Shown one piece after another: positions 17,150 through 26,293 of a stretch of DNA of 64,000 nucleotides (position 1 is its first letter; every line of letters starts with the position of its first letter). The notes under the pieces were generated by a model that was not told the origin of the DNA, did not search any database, and saw only the letters and a list, made by a program, of their open reading frames with translations. Both the position numbers and the translations under genes were made by a program. The DNA is from Flavobacterium sp. (lineage in GTDB: Bacteria > Bacteroidota > Bacteroidia > Flavobacteriales > Flavobacteriaceae), in NCBI RefSeq assembly GCF_004295795.1, contig NZ_SEBR01000020.1:1-64000 (forward strand), in the 5' to 3' direction.

Positions 17150-19981
17150 ATGCAGAAGACAGACGAGACGATCGAAGTGCTAGGCGCACGCGTACACAAC
17201 CTCAAAAACATAGACGTCAGTATTCCCAGAGAACAGCTCGTGGTCATCACGGGATTGTCGGGATCTGGAAAATCCTCACTGGCTTTCGACACGATTTATG
17301 CCGAAGGACAACGTCGTTACATAGAGACTTTTTCGGCTTACGCCAGACAATTTTTGGGCGGACTCGAACGTCCTGACGTCGACAAGATCGACGGGCTTTC
17401 TCCCGTAATTGCCATTGAACAAAAGACAACCAGCCGAAGCCCGCGTTCCACAGTTGGTACGATTACCGAGATTTACGACTTCCTGCGCCTTTTGTACGCT
17501 CGTGGTTCGGAAGCTTATTCGTACAACACGGGCGAAAAAATGGTGAGTTATTCGGATGATCAGATCAAGGATTTGATCAAACGCGATTTCGACGGCAAAC
17601 GCATTAACATTTTGGCACCGGTAATCCGCGCGCGAAAAGGTCATTACGCCGAATTGTTCCAACAGATCGCCAAACAAGGATTTCTGCGCGTTCGCGTGAA
17701 CGGAGAAGTCGTTGAGATCACGCCCGGCATGAAACTCGACCGCTACAAAACCCACGATATAGAAATCGTCATCGACCGCATGGCAATCGACGATTCTGAA
17801 GAAACCGACAAAAGATTGACCGAAAGCATCAAGACCGCGATGTATCACGGTGAAGATGTTTTGATGGTCATGGATCACGAGTCCGGCGATGCGCGTTTTT
17901 TCAGCCGGACTTTGATGGATCCGACAACGGGAATTTCTTATCCGAATCCGGAACCGAACCTGTTCTCGTTCAACTCTCCCAAAGGCGCTTGTCCGCATTG
18001 CAAAGGACTCGGAACGGTCAATGAAATCAACATCAAGAAAATAATCCCGAATCCGAAACTTTCCATCAAACAAGGCGGTTTTGCTCCGCTTGGCGAATAC
18101 AAGGCGAGTTGGATCTTCAAGCAACTGGAAACCATCGGCGAAAAATTCGGGTTCAAGATGACCGATGCCATCGACAAAATCTCGTCCGAAGCGATGGACG
18201 TGATCCTGAACGGCGGAAAGGAAAAATTCGAGGTCAAATCGAAATCGGCGGGCGTTACCAAAGAATATAAAATCGACTTTGAAGGCATTTCGAACTTTAT
18301 CAAAAACCAGTTCGAGGAAACCGAATCGACTTCGATAAAACGTTGGGCGAAAGAGTTCATGGACGAGGTGAAATGTCCGGTTTGCGAGGGAACGCGACTC
18401 AAAAAAGAGGCGCTTTACTTCCGTGTAAACGAAAAAAACATTGCCGAACTTTCAAACATGGACATTTCCGACCTCACGAAATGGTTTGATGGAATCGAGC
18501 ACAAACTATCCGAAAAACAGAAAATCATCGCCGTCGAGATCATCAAGGAAATTCGCGACAGGTTGCACTTTTTGGTCAACGTCGGATTGGAATACCTGAG
18601 CTTGAGTCGCGGTTCACGGACACTTTCCGGAGGCGAGGCACAACGCATCCGGCTGGCGACACAAATCGGTTCACAACTCGTGGGCGTACTTTACATTCTG
18701 GACGAACCGAGCATCGGATTGCACCAGCGCGACAACGAAAAACTGATCCACTCGCTCGAGTCTTTGCGCGACATCGGCAACTCGATTATCGTCGTCGAAC
18801 ACGACAAGGACATGATCGAACGTGCCGATTACGTGATTGACATCGGGCCGAAAGCCGGAAAATACGGTGGTGAGATCATTTCTGCGGGAACGCCGAAACA
18901 GATGCTGGCCGAACACACGCTGACCGCTCAATACATGAACGGCGAAAAATCGATCGCAATCCCGAAAAAGAGACGCGAAGGCAACGGAAACGCGATGAAA
19001 CTCAAAGGCGCGACCGGAAACAATCTCAAGAATGTCTCGATCGATCTTCCGCTTGGAAAACTGATTGTCGTCACAGGCGTTTCGGGCAGCGGAAAATCGA
19101 CTTTGATAAACGAGACTTTGTATCCGATTTTGAACGCGCATTATTTCAACGGCGTCAAGAAACCGCAGCCTTACAAATCAATCGAAGGTCTGGAACATAT
19201 AGACAAGGTCATTGACATCGACCAAAGTCCAATCGGACGGACGCCGAGATCGAATCCCGCTACTTATACCGACGTTTTTTCGGAGATACGGAATTTGTTC
19301 ACGATGACCTCGGAAGCACAGATTCGCGGTTACAAGGCTGGACGTTTTTCGTTCAACGTAAAAGGCGGACGCTGTGAGACTTGTGAAGGTTCAGGTGTAC
19401 GAACGATTGAGATGAATTTCCTTCCGGATGTTTATGTGGAATGCGAGACTTGCCAGGGAAAGCGCTTCAATCGCGAGACGTTGGAAATCCGGTACAAAGG
19501 AAAATCCGTTTCGGACGTCTTGAACATGACCGTTGACGAAGCCGTGGATTTCTTCGAGAATATTCCAAAAATCTACAGAAAAGTAAAGACGATCCAGGAC
19601 GTCGGACTTGGATATATCACACTTGGCCAACAATCGACGACGCTTTCCGGTGGTGAAGCGCAAAGGATCAAACTGGCCACGGAATTGTCCAAAAAAGATA
19701 CGGGAAATACGTTCTACATTATGGACGAACCCACGACTGGTCTGCATTTCGAGGACATTCGCGTATTGATGGAAGTCATTACCAAACTCGTCGACAAAGG
19801 CAATTCGGTATTGATCATCGAGCACAATATGGATGTCATAAAGCTTGCCGATCACATCATCGATATTGGTCCGGAAGGCGGTCAAGGCGGCGGAACTGTC
19901 GTGGCTACCGGCACTCCGGAGCAGGTTTCTAAGGTTAAAAAGAGTCATACTGCTCGGTTTTTGGCGAAGGAACTTAGGTGA
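17150..19981 (+). CDS. uvrA: Excinuclease ABC subunit A
   Basis: Damage-recognition ATPase of nucleotide excision repair, 943 aa, full length. It has two ABC ATPase modules: Walker [15 protein letters not shown] (about residue 35) and [13 protein letters not shown] (about 640), with signature segments [12 protein letters not shown] and [12 protein letters not shown]. Zinc modules are CPHCKG / CPVCEG and CETCEG / CETCQG. It is a stand-alone gene with its own promoter box, and a CCCTGTCA palindromic repeat lies downstream. Confidence 0.97.
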   Translation: MQKTDETIEVLGARVHNLKNIDVSIPREQLVVITGLSGSGKSSLAFDTIYAEGQRRYIETFSAYARQFLGGLERPDVDKIDGLSPVIAIEQKTTSRSPRSTVGTITEIYDFLRLLYARGSEAYSYNTGEKMVSYSDDQIKDLIKRDFDGKRINILAPVIRARKGHYAELFQQIAKQGFLRVRVNGEVVEITPGMKLDRYKTHDIEIVIDRMAIDDSEETDKRLTESIKTAMYHGEDVLMVMDHESGDARFFSRTLMDPTTGISYPNPEPNLFSFNSPKGACPHCKGLGTVNEINIKKIIPNPKLSIKQGGFAPLGEYKASWIFKQLETIGEKFGFKMTDAIDKISSEAMDVILNGGKEKFEVKSKSAGVTKEYKIDFEGISNFIKNQFEETESTSIKRWAKEFMDEVKCPVCEGTRLKKEALYFRVNEKNIAELSNMDISDLTKWFDGIEHKLSEKQKIIAVEIIKEIRDRLHFLVNVGLEYLSLSRGSRTLSGGEAQRIRLATQIGSQLVGVLYILDEPSIGLHQRDNEKLIHSLESLRDIGNSIIVVEHDKDMIERADYVIDIGPKAGKYGGEIISAGTPKQMLAEHTLTAQYMNGEKSIAIPKKRREGNGNAMKLKGATGNNLKNVSIDLPLGKLIVVTGVSGSGKSTLINETLYPILNAHYFNGVKKPQPYKSIEGLEHIDKVIDIDQSPIGRTPRSNPATYTDVFSEIRNLFTMTSEAQIRGYKAGRFSFNVKGGRCETCEGSGVRTIEMNFLPDVYVECETCQGKRFNRETLEIRYKGKSVSDVLNMTVDEAVDFFENIPKIYRKVKTIQDVGLGYITLGQQSTTLSGGEAQRIKLATELSKKDTGNTFYIMDEPTTGLHFEDIRVLMEVITKLVDKGNSVLIIEHNMDVIKLADHIIDIGPEGGQGGGTVVATGTPEQVSKVKKSHTARFLAKELR

Positions 19982-20002
19982 AAAGTTAAAACTCAAATTC
20001 CA

Positions 20003-20021
20003 TCCCGATAGCTATCGGGAC
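20003..20021. repeat. CCCGATAGCTATCGGGA palindrome
   Basis: Perfect 17-bp palindrome CCCGATAGCTATCGGGA within TCAAATTCC/AAATTCCA-type filler. An exact copy lies at 58164-58180 and variants at 26088-26101, 57724-57740 and 57792-57814. Confidence 0.7.
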
Positions 20022-20065
20022 CAAATTCCACTGCCGAAGGGTTCGAAAAAATCCCAAAATCCCGA

Positions 20066-20147
20066 TCCTACAAAATCACCCTGTCACCGTTTAAAACAGT
20101 GACAGGGTTTATAACCCTGACAGGGTGTACCTTTTTTTGTAGGAATT
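20066..20147 (-). repeat. CCCTGTCA palindromic element, copy 1 (reverse orientation)
   Basis: The core 20078-20126 reads ACCCTGTCACCG...CGGTGACAGGG-type arms followed by a second GACAGGGT arm around a TTATAA centre. It is bounded by TCCTACAAAA and TTTTTGTAGGA, which form terminal inverted repeats. It is the reverse complement of the five other copies in the window. Confidence 0.85.
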
Positions 20148-20208
20148 CCACGCAAACGTTCCGATAATCCTACAAATAGAAAAATACCGGATCCGAAAAA
20201 CAAATACA

Positions 20209-20673
20209 GTGAATCGCAAGCTGCAAGACCTACACAACGAACTGATTTCCAAAGGTTGCAATCTGTTTTTTATTGACGGAATCGGCGGTCCGATCGACAG
20301 CGATGTCGAGCATCTGGGATTTTTCGATCCGAATTGGGAAGTTTATTACAGCGAGCGCGGTCAAAAAGGAAAAGTGTTTTTGTCTACTCCCGACATTTCA
20401 GAGGCGATCGCTTTCTATCGGAAGCATATTCTTTCTATCGAGCATTGGCATTTGATCGCTTTCACGCGCTCAGCCGATGTCTTGGAAAAATATCGCTTCG
20501 GTTTGGAGAAAGTCAGGATCAAAACGATACAGAATGACCTTCCCGATTATAGCCAAAGAAACGATCGGATTTACCGACTTTTTGTGGTGAACAAATCGAT
20601 TTTCGAGGCTCTGCGGTTATTTCCCGAAGTTCCATTTTTCGACGAAAATCTCACGCATTTCGGGACTTATTAG
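20209..20673 (+). CDS. Small protein of unknown function
   Basis: 154 aa from a GTG start; no signal peptide or membrane helix, so probably cytosolic. It has an acidic N-terminal half (IDGIGGPIDSDVEHLGFF, PNWEVYYSERGQKG) and an alpha/beta pattern. I do not recognise a family. Size and composition are reminiscent of small immunity-type proteins, but no toxin gene is nearby and this is a weak impression. Its 3' end overlaps the convergent DoxX gene by 23 bp. Confidence 0.6.
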   Translation: MNRKLQDLHNELISKGCNLFFIDGIGGPIDSDVEHLGFFDPNWEVYYSERGQKGKVFLSTPDISEAIAFYRKHILSIEHWHLIAFTRSADVLEKYRFGLEKVRIKTIQNDLPDYSQRNDRIYRLFVVNKSIFEALRLFPEVPFFDENLTHFGTY

Positions 20674-21064
20674 GCCACACGCCAGTTGACCAAAGTGTCG
20701 CGAGAATCAAAACGGGTTGAAAAAATAATCTCGCGAGGCGTAAATTGTCCGAATTGAGTCCGAAGGCATCATATCTGTTCAAATACTGGGCAATATTTCC
20801 CGGAAAGACGAGTACGAAGAAAATGGCGAGCGCGCCTCCTATCTCGCGTCTGTATTTGGCCCAAAAAATCAGCGAAAGCCCGAAAGCGACCTCGACGATT
20901 CCCGACAAAATCACGACCAAATCCTTGTCCATCGGAACCCAATTTGGCACTTGCGCCTGGAATTCGATCCTTGCAAAAGTCAAATGTCCGGTTCCGGCGA
21001 TGACCATTGCAAAACCGATTATGTTTTTTGTCCAAAGTTGAAATTTGGTGTAAGTCGTGTCCAT
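20651..21064 (-). CDS. DoxX-family membrane protein
   Basis: 137 aa with four hydrophobic segments (about residues 11-28, 47-68, 75-93, 108-125), fitting the DoxX/DoxD-like family of small quinone- or thiosulfate-linked membrane proteins. Typical pieces are the N-terminal VIAGTGHLTFAR and GIVEVAFGLSLIF. Physiological role is unknown. It converges on the preceding gene, and the two share 23 bp at their 3' ends. Confidence 0.8.
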   Translation of the reverse strand: MDTTYTKFQLWTKNIIGFAMVIAGTGHLTFARIEFQAQVPNWVPMDKDLVVILSGIVEVAFGLSLIFWAKYRREIGGALAIFFVLVFPGNIAQYLNRYDAFGLNSDNLRLARLFFQPVLILATLWSTGVWPNKSRNA

Positions 21065-21339
21065 AAATTGAGAATTTACCCTAAGATAACCAATGCATCG
21101 CGATTCGTTGTTACAGGATTTTTGAAAGTTTGTCGACCATTGCCGAAAATGGATTACTTTAGCCGGGTTTGCTTTGGAGTGCCTGAAAGACGGAGTGACT
21201 GAGCTGCCTGAAATACCGAATTCAGCAAGGAAAATAGTTCCAGTAAATAAATATAAAAGATAACAAATACAATTTCGAATGTACCTCGATCTGCCTTAAA
21301 ATTCAGGCATTCAGGAACTTCGAACTTAAAAACAGAGAA

Positions 21340-22068
21340 ATGCGTTTAGAAGATTTTGAGAACGAGGACGATCGCATCATAAGCGACAGATTGAAACAAA
21401 AAACTTGGAGCGAGATCCGCTCGAACGATTCATGGGCGATTTTCAAGATCATGGCCGAATTCGTGAACGGATACGAAAGCATGGGAAGGATTGGGCCTTG
21501 CGTGTCGATTTTCGGATCGGCGAGAACCAAACCGGATCACGAATTCTACACCTTGACCGAACAGATCGCGTTCAAGATTTCGAAAGCGGGCTATGGCGTG
21601 ATCACAGGCGGCGGGCCGGGAATCATGGAAGCCGGAAACAAAGGCGCGCATTTGGGCGGCGGAACTTCGGTCGGATTGAACATTGAATTGCCGTTCGAGC
21701 AGCACTTTAACCCTTACATTGACCACGACAAAAACCTCAATTTCGATTACTTTTTCGTCAGAAAAGTCATGTTCGTCAAGTATTCACAAGGATTTGTGGT
21801 CATGCCTGGCGGATTTGGGACTTTGGACGAAATGTTCGAAGCGATCACCTTGATCCAAACCAAAAAAATCGCCAAATTCCCGATCATATTGGTGGGACGC
21901 GATTTCTGGGGCGGACTTTGGACTTGGGTAAAAGACGTCCTGGTCGAAAAATACGCGAACGTTTCACCCGCCGATCTTGACTTGGTAAAGATCGTGGACA
22001 CCGCCGACGAAGTGGTCGCGGTCTTGGACAATTTCTACAAAAAATACACGCTCAGCCCTAACTTTTAA
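21340..22068 (+). CDS. LOG-family / TIGR00730 Rossmann-fold protein
   Basis: 242 aa. It carries the two LOG-family motifs: GGGPGIMEAGNKGA (about residue 87) and PGGFGTLDEMFEA (about residue 156). Family members hydrolyse cytokinin riboside 5'-monophosphate or AMP-like nucleotides; many bacterial copies are annotated as lysine decarboxylase by mistake. Cytosolic. Followed by a long palindrome that could terminate transcription. Confidence 0.88.
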   Translation: MRLEDFENEDDRIISDRLKQKTWSEIRSNDSWAIFKIMAEFVNGYESMGRIGPCVSIFGSARTKPDHEFYTLTEQIAFKISKAGYGVITGGGPGIMEAGNKGAHLGGGTSVGLNIELPFEQHFNPYIDHDKNLNFDYFFVRKVMFVKYSQGFVVMPGGFGTLDEMFEAITLIQTKKIAKFPIILVGRDFWGGLWTWVKDVLVEKYANVSPADLDLVKIVDTADEVVAVLDNFYKKYTLSPNF

Positions 22069-22090
22069 GCTTGAGCCGCAAACAATTTGG

Positions 22091-22138
22091 CCACGAATTC
22101 ACGAATGCGCTTTATTCGTGAATTCGTGGCTTTATTTA
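22091..22138. repeat. Long palindrome (CCACGAATTCACGAAT ... ATTCGTGAATTCGTGG)
   Basis: A near-perfect 16-bp stem with an 8-base loop (GCGCTTT region), followed on the plus strand by CTTTATTTATT. It may terminate the LOG gene and belongs to the same family as the palindromes at 36617, 36746, 61131 and 61728. Confidence 0.7.
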
Positions 22139-22414
22139 TTGGCGACGCTCATTTGGATTTGTCCGATAAAGACTTCGGGATTCCAAACCTCAAAGGTTTA
22201 TCCGAAATAAAATCGGCCGCAAGCGATGTGAGGAAATCCGGAAAGTAATGCCAAGTCACCTCGTTGTTTGTCCCAAACCACGGCTTATCATCCGCAACTT
22301 ATTTAATTTCTGCTTAAACTTCCGAGGCCATTGCGCAACCAAACACGGCAATATGTATCTTTCCCGAACGTTATAACTTCAATTGCTATCAAAGAATTGC
22401 CTCCTATTTCTCGT

Positions 22415-25237
22415 TTGCGGATTTTGATTTTCACGTTGGTCGGATTGCCGGTTTGGGTATTCGGCCAGCATCACTCGCGTGTTGTGGCGACACTCGATGA
22501 CGAGAAAAAGGAAATCGTCGTCTATCAGGAACTCACGATTTACAATCAAACGTCTGACACTCTTACGACAATTGTCCTCAACGACTGGAACCACGCCTAC
22601 TCCAACAAATCGACGCCATTGGCAAAAAGGTTTTCGGATGAATTCGTAAGGTCGTTCCATCTGGCAAAGACTTTCGACCGCGGCAGCACGCAAAATTTAT
22701 CGATCGCGACTCTCGATAACCAGACATTACAGTTCTTCCGACCCGAAAAACATCCCGATCTGGTCGAGATCTATTTGCGCGAAAAATTGGCTCCGGGCGA
22801 TAAAACCGTCGTCAAACTCAATTATGTCAGTAAAATCCCATCGAACAAATTCACGCGTTTTGGCTATTCGAACGACGGAAAATACTATCTCAAAGATTGG
22901 TTCCTGACGCCGGCGCGCTACGACAACCACGAATTTGTGCGCTATTCCAACGTCGGGATCGACGATATCGCCAACGGGATTTCCGATTATGAGATCGAGT
23001 TCAACGTCGCCAGGAAAGTCGAGATCGACAGCGATCTGGACGAGAGGAAATCGTTTGCCGACGCCAATTCAACCAAAAAAGAATTTTCGGGAAAAAACCG
23101 AAACAGCTTCAACCTGTATATTTCGCCTTTCCCGACCTTCCATCGCTTCAAGAACGAGATCGTCAGTATCGAAAATGGCATCGAAAGCAGCAAAGTCACA
23201 GACATCCAAAAGGCCGTGATCGTGGATCGCATCGTGCATTTCGTGAAAGATAATGTCGGAAGTTATCCGTTCGAAAAAATTACGGTTTCGGAAGCCGATT
23301 ATGCCCGGAATCCTTTCTATGGACTCAATCAGTTGCCGAGTTTCATCAGTCCGTTTCCGGATCAATATTTGTATGAGATCAAATTCCTCAAGACGTATCT
23401 GCACAATTATCTCCAGACGAGTTTGAGGCTGGATCCGAGGCGCGACAACTGGATATACGACGGCATCCAGATTTACATGATGACCAAGTACATCGACGAA
23501 AACTATCCGAACGCCAAGATGATGGGCGTGATTTCCAACCTAAAACTGCTCAAAGGCTATCGGCTGATAAACCTCGATTTCAACGAACAATACAGCTATT
23601 TCTACATGTTGATGGCGCGCAAGAATCTCGATCAGCCCATCGGTTTTTCAAAAAACAAGCTCATCAAGTTCAACGAACAGATTGCCGGAAAATACCGCGC
23701 CGGACTGAGTTTTCGATACCTCGACAATTTTCTCGAGCGCGACGTGGTTCCGGGTACGATCAAGGAATTTTACGCGTTGGCCACGAAATACCAAACCGAC
23801 GGAAAAGACTTCGAATTCCTGCTCAAGACAAAAGCGTATAAAAACATAGACTGGTTTCTCGAGACCGTGATCAATTCGCGCGACATCATTGACTACAAGT
23901 TTACCGATGTTGCGAAAACAAAAGATTCGGTGACAGTGAACCTGCACAACCGCACCGGAACAACCGTTCCGATTCCCGTTTACGGACTCAAGAAAGGCGA
24001 AGTCGTCTGGAAGCAATGGATCGAGAACGTGAGCCGCGACAGCACTTTTACGTTCGAAAGGAAAGAAGCCGACAAAATCGTCATCAACTACAAAAACGAG
24101 GTTCCGGAATACAACCTGCGCAACAACTGGAAGTCCTTGAGGGGCTTTTCGATCGGCAACCGACCGATCAAATTCAACTTCATGAAAGATCTCGAAGATC
24201 CCGATTACAACCAGATTCTGTACGTTCCGTCGATTTCGTACAACCTTTACGACGGGATTTCGCCCGGCTTGCGCTTCCACAACAAAACGATTCTCGACAA
24301 GCCTTTCACTTTTGACGTGAATCCGATTTATTCCCCAAAAACGAATTCTCTTACAGGAAGTTACGCCGTTGCAGTTAATCAAAACCTTCGCAATTCCGAT
24401 CTTTACAACATTCGGTATTCGATCAGCGGCAATCATTTCCATTACGCACCCGAAGCTTCTTATCTGAAACTGAATCCGATGATCCGGATGAGCTTTCGCA
24501 ACAACGACAACTTCCGCGACAACCGCAAGGAATCGCTCATGGCCAGAAACGTGATCGTGTATCGCGAACGCACAGATTTGGTGCTCGACGATCTGGACGA
24601 GAACGAGAATTATTCGGTTTTCAATCTCAGATACGCCAATTCGCGTCAGGAAGCGACGAACACGGTTTTCTTTTCGACCGATGTGCAACTCGCCAACAAA
24701 TTCGGTAAAACGGCCGTGGAGTTCGAATACCGCAAGCTTTTCGAGAACAACAGGCAACTCAACCTGCGTTTTTACGGCGGAATGTTCCTGTACAACAAAA
24801 CTTCTAATGACTTCTTCAGCTTTGCGCTCGACCGTCCTACCGATTACCTTTTCGACTACAACTATTACGGACGTTCCGAAAGCAGCGGTTTGTACAGCCA
24901 ACAATTGATCATGTCCGAAGGCGGTTTCAAGTCGAAAATTACGCCAGCATTCGCCAACCAATGGATTTCGACCGTAAATGGAAGTTTCAATGTCTGGAAT
25001 TGGATCGAGCTTTACGGCGACCTCGGATTCGTCAAAAATCATGGCTCAAACCCCAATTTTGTCTACGACAGCGGCGTTCGTCTGAATCTCGTAACCGATT
25101 ATTTCGAACTTTACTTTCCGGTTTACTCGAATTTGGGCTGGGAAGTTTCGCAGCCGAACTACAACGAGAAAATCCGTTTTATCGTGACTTTGGATCCGAA
25201 AACTTTGATCAATTTGTTCACTCGGAAGTGGTTTTGA
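22415..25237 (+). CDS. M1-aminopeptidase-like protein with C-terminal outer-membrane barrel; catalytic motif lost
   Basis: About 940 aa. I favour the TTG at 22415, which gives a compact signal peptide (LRILIFTLVGLPVWVFGQ); the frame stays open upstream to 22331. The first ~500 residues follow an M1/gluzincin layout (an N-terminal beta region with LNDWNHAYSNKSTPLA, then the peptidase-like domain). Where HExxH and the downstream Glu should lie, the sequence is LKTYLHNYLQTSLRL...NWIYDGIQIYMM, so zinc ligands are missing. The last ~380 residues are aromatic-rich alternating strands ending in KWF, typical of an outer-membrane beta barrel. The protein is conserved in Flavobacterium; its role is unknown. 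Its 3' end is duplicated downstream. Confidence 0.82.
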   Translation: MRILIFTLVGLPVWVFGQHHSRVVATLDDEKKEIVVYQELTIYNQTSDTLTTIVLNDWNHAYSNKSTPLAKRFSDEFVRSFHLAKTFDRGSTQNLSIATLDNQTLQFFRPEKHPDLVEIYLREKLAPGDKTVVKLNYVSKIPSNKFTRFGYSNDGKYYLKDWFLTPARYDNHEFVRYSNVGIDDIANGISDYEIEFNVARKVEIDSDLDERKSFADANSTKKEFSGKNRNSFNLYISPFPTFHRFKNEIVSIENGIESSKVTDIQKAVIVDRIVHFVKDNVGSYPFEKITVSEADYARNPFYGLNQLPSFISPFPDQYLYEIKFLKTYLHNYLQTSLRLDPRRDNWIYDGIQIYMMTKYIDENYPNAKMMGVISNLKLLKGYRLINLDFNEQYSYFYMLMARKNLDQPIGFSKNKLIKFNEQIAGKYRAGLSFRYLDNFLERDVVPGTIKEFYALATKYQTDGKDFEFLLKTKAYKNIDWFLETVINSRDIIDYKFTDVAKTKDSVTVNLHNRTGTTVPIPVYGLKKGEVVWKQWIENVSRDSTFTFERKEADKIVINYKNEVPEYNLRNNWKSLRGFSIGNRPIKFNFMKDLEDPDYNQILYVPSISYNLYDGISPGLRFHNKTILDKPFTFDVNPIYSPKTNSLTGSYAVAVNQNLRNSDLYNIRYSISGNHFHYAPEASYLKLNPMIRMSFRNNDNFRDNRKESLMARNVIVYRERTDLVLDDLDENENYSVFNLRYANSRQEATNTVFFSTDVQLANKFGKTAVEFEYRKLFENNRQLNLRFYGGMFLYNKTSNDFFSFALDRPTDYLFDYNYYGRSESSGLYSQQLIMSEGGFKSKITPAFANQWISTVNGSFNVWNWIELYGDLGFVKNHGSNPNFVYDSGVRLNLVTDYFELYFPVYSNLGWEVSQPNYNEKIRFIVTLDPKTLINLFTRKWF

Positions 25238-25498
25238 GTTGGATCAAGGATGATGGACGGAGAGATGACTTTTGATTTTCAGGATTGTCGCGGATTCTTG
25301 CTTTTTTGGATTTCATATTGCCGACGGAGGAAAATCAGCGCAGACGGTATCCGGCCTGATTTTACTGATCGCACTTATCACACTGATTTTTTTGGCAATT
25401 GGCATATCGCATTTTTTCTGAAATTCCTACAAAAAAGGAACACCCTGTCAGGGTTATAAACCCTGTCACTGTTTTAAACGGTGACAGGGTTCATTTTT
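25103..25498 (+). repeat. Direct repeat, copy 1 (3' end of M1-like gene plus downstream sequence)
   Basis: The last 45 codons of the preceding gene and about 260 bp after it recur at 25555-26017. The offset is 452 bp at the start and about 518 bp at the end, because copy 2 has extra bases in the middle. It includes a CCCTGTCA element at 25442-25491. Confidence 0.9.
25442..25491 (+). repeat. CCCTGTCA palindromic element, copy 2
   Basis: ACCCTGTCAGGGTTATAAA, then CCCTGTCACTGTTTTAAAC with GGTGACAGGGTT: two overlapping stems sharing three CCCTGTCA-type arms. Preceded by ATTCCTACAAAAAA at 25422. Confidence 0.9.
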
Positions 25499-25554
25499 AA
25501 GGAGAGATCGAAGTTTCTGATTGAAATTAGGACTTGTCCTTACCGCTATCAGAA

Positions 25555-25689
25555 TTCGAACTTTACTTTCCGGTTTACTCGAATTTGGGCTGGGAAGTTT
25601 CGCAGCCGAACTACAACGAGAAAATCCGTTATATCGTGACTTTGGATCCGAAAACTTTGATCAATTTGTTTACTCGGAAGTGGTTTTGA
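25555..25689 (+). pseudogene. Duplicated 3'-terminal fragment of the M1-like/barrel gene
   Basis: Encodes the same last 44 residues (FELYFPVYSNLGW ... LFTRKWF, stop) in an open frame, but has no start or upstream gene body. I count two base differences from the source over 135 bp, so the duplication is recent. It is not expected to be expressed as a functional protein. Confidence 0.88.
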
Positions 25690-25961
25690 GCTGGATCAAG
25701 GATGATGGACGGAAAGATGACTTTTGATTTTCAAATTCTCCGATTGGCGGATTTTCGGATTCTCCAGACGTGAATTTCGACAGATTTTCGGGATTGTCGC
25801 AGATTCTTGCTTTTTCGGATTTCATATTGCTGACGGAGGAAAATCAGCGCAGACGGTATCCGGCCTGATTGGCCTGATTGGTCTGATCGCACTTATCACA
25901 CTGATTTTTTTGGCAATTGGTATTTCGTGTTTTTTTCTAAAATTCCTACAAAAAAAGGGAC

Positions 25962-26011
25962 ACCCTGTCAGGGTTATAAACCCTGTCACTGTTTTAAACG
26001 GTGACAGGGTT
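25962..26011 (+). repeat. CCCTGTCA palindromic element, copy 3
   Basis: Same core as copy 2, part of the duplicated segment, preceded by ATTCCTACAAAAAAA at 25942. Confidence 0.9.
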
Positions 26012-26264
26012 CATTTTTTCAGGAACAATTGCAATTTCAAATTGATAAAAGAATTTACTCCAATCGCTATCAGCATTTAAATTCGTCCCCATAGCTATCG
26101 GATTGGAATTTGGAATTTGGAATTTGGAATTTAAAATTCACCGATTCTCACACATCCGACGCAAAAAATACATTTTCAACAAAATAAACTTCACAAAAAG
26201 ATGATTCACTGAGAAAAGCCGTCCGCTTTTTTGGATCGGATTCCAAACTCAACGTTAATTTCCT

Positions 26265-26272
26265 TACCTTTG
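26265..26272 (+). promoter_or_regulatory. Probable -7 promoter box (TACCTTTG)
   Basis: Perfect TAnnTTTG, 21 bp before the ATG at 26294. It supports that start over the longer open frame. Confidence 0.5.
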
Positions 26273-26293
26273 TTTCCTAACCGATTTCTTACC

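Larger units (their letters stand above)
25555..26017 (+). repeat. Direct repeat, copy 2
   Basis: Second copy of 25103-25498, with about 66 extra bases in the non-coding part. It ends with another CCCTGTCA element at 25962-26011. Confidence 0.9.
25238..26293. other. Gene-free region of about 1 kb filled with repeats
   Basis: It contains the rest of direct repeat 1, the gene-end fragment and direct repeat 2, two CCCTGTCA elements, AAATTCC filler around 26100-26140, and the promoter of the next gene. No intact gene is seen. Confidence 0.75.

Noticed and set aside
20066..20147. CCCTGTCA element as a simple terminator of uvrA
   Set aside because: The stem could stop transcription, but the same unit occurs in other contexts and orientations with conserved flanks, so it is annotated as a repeat.
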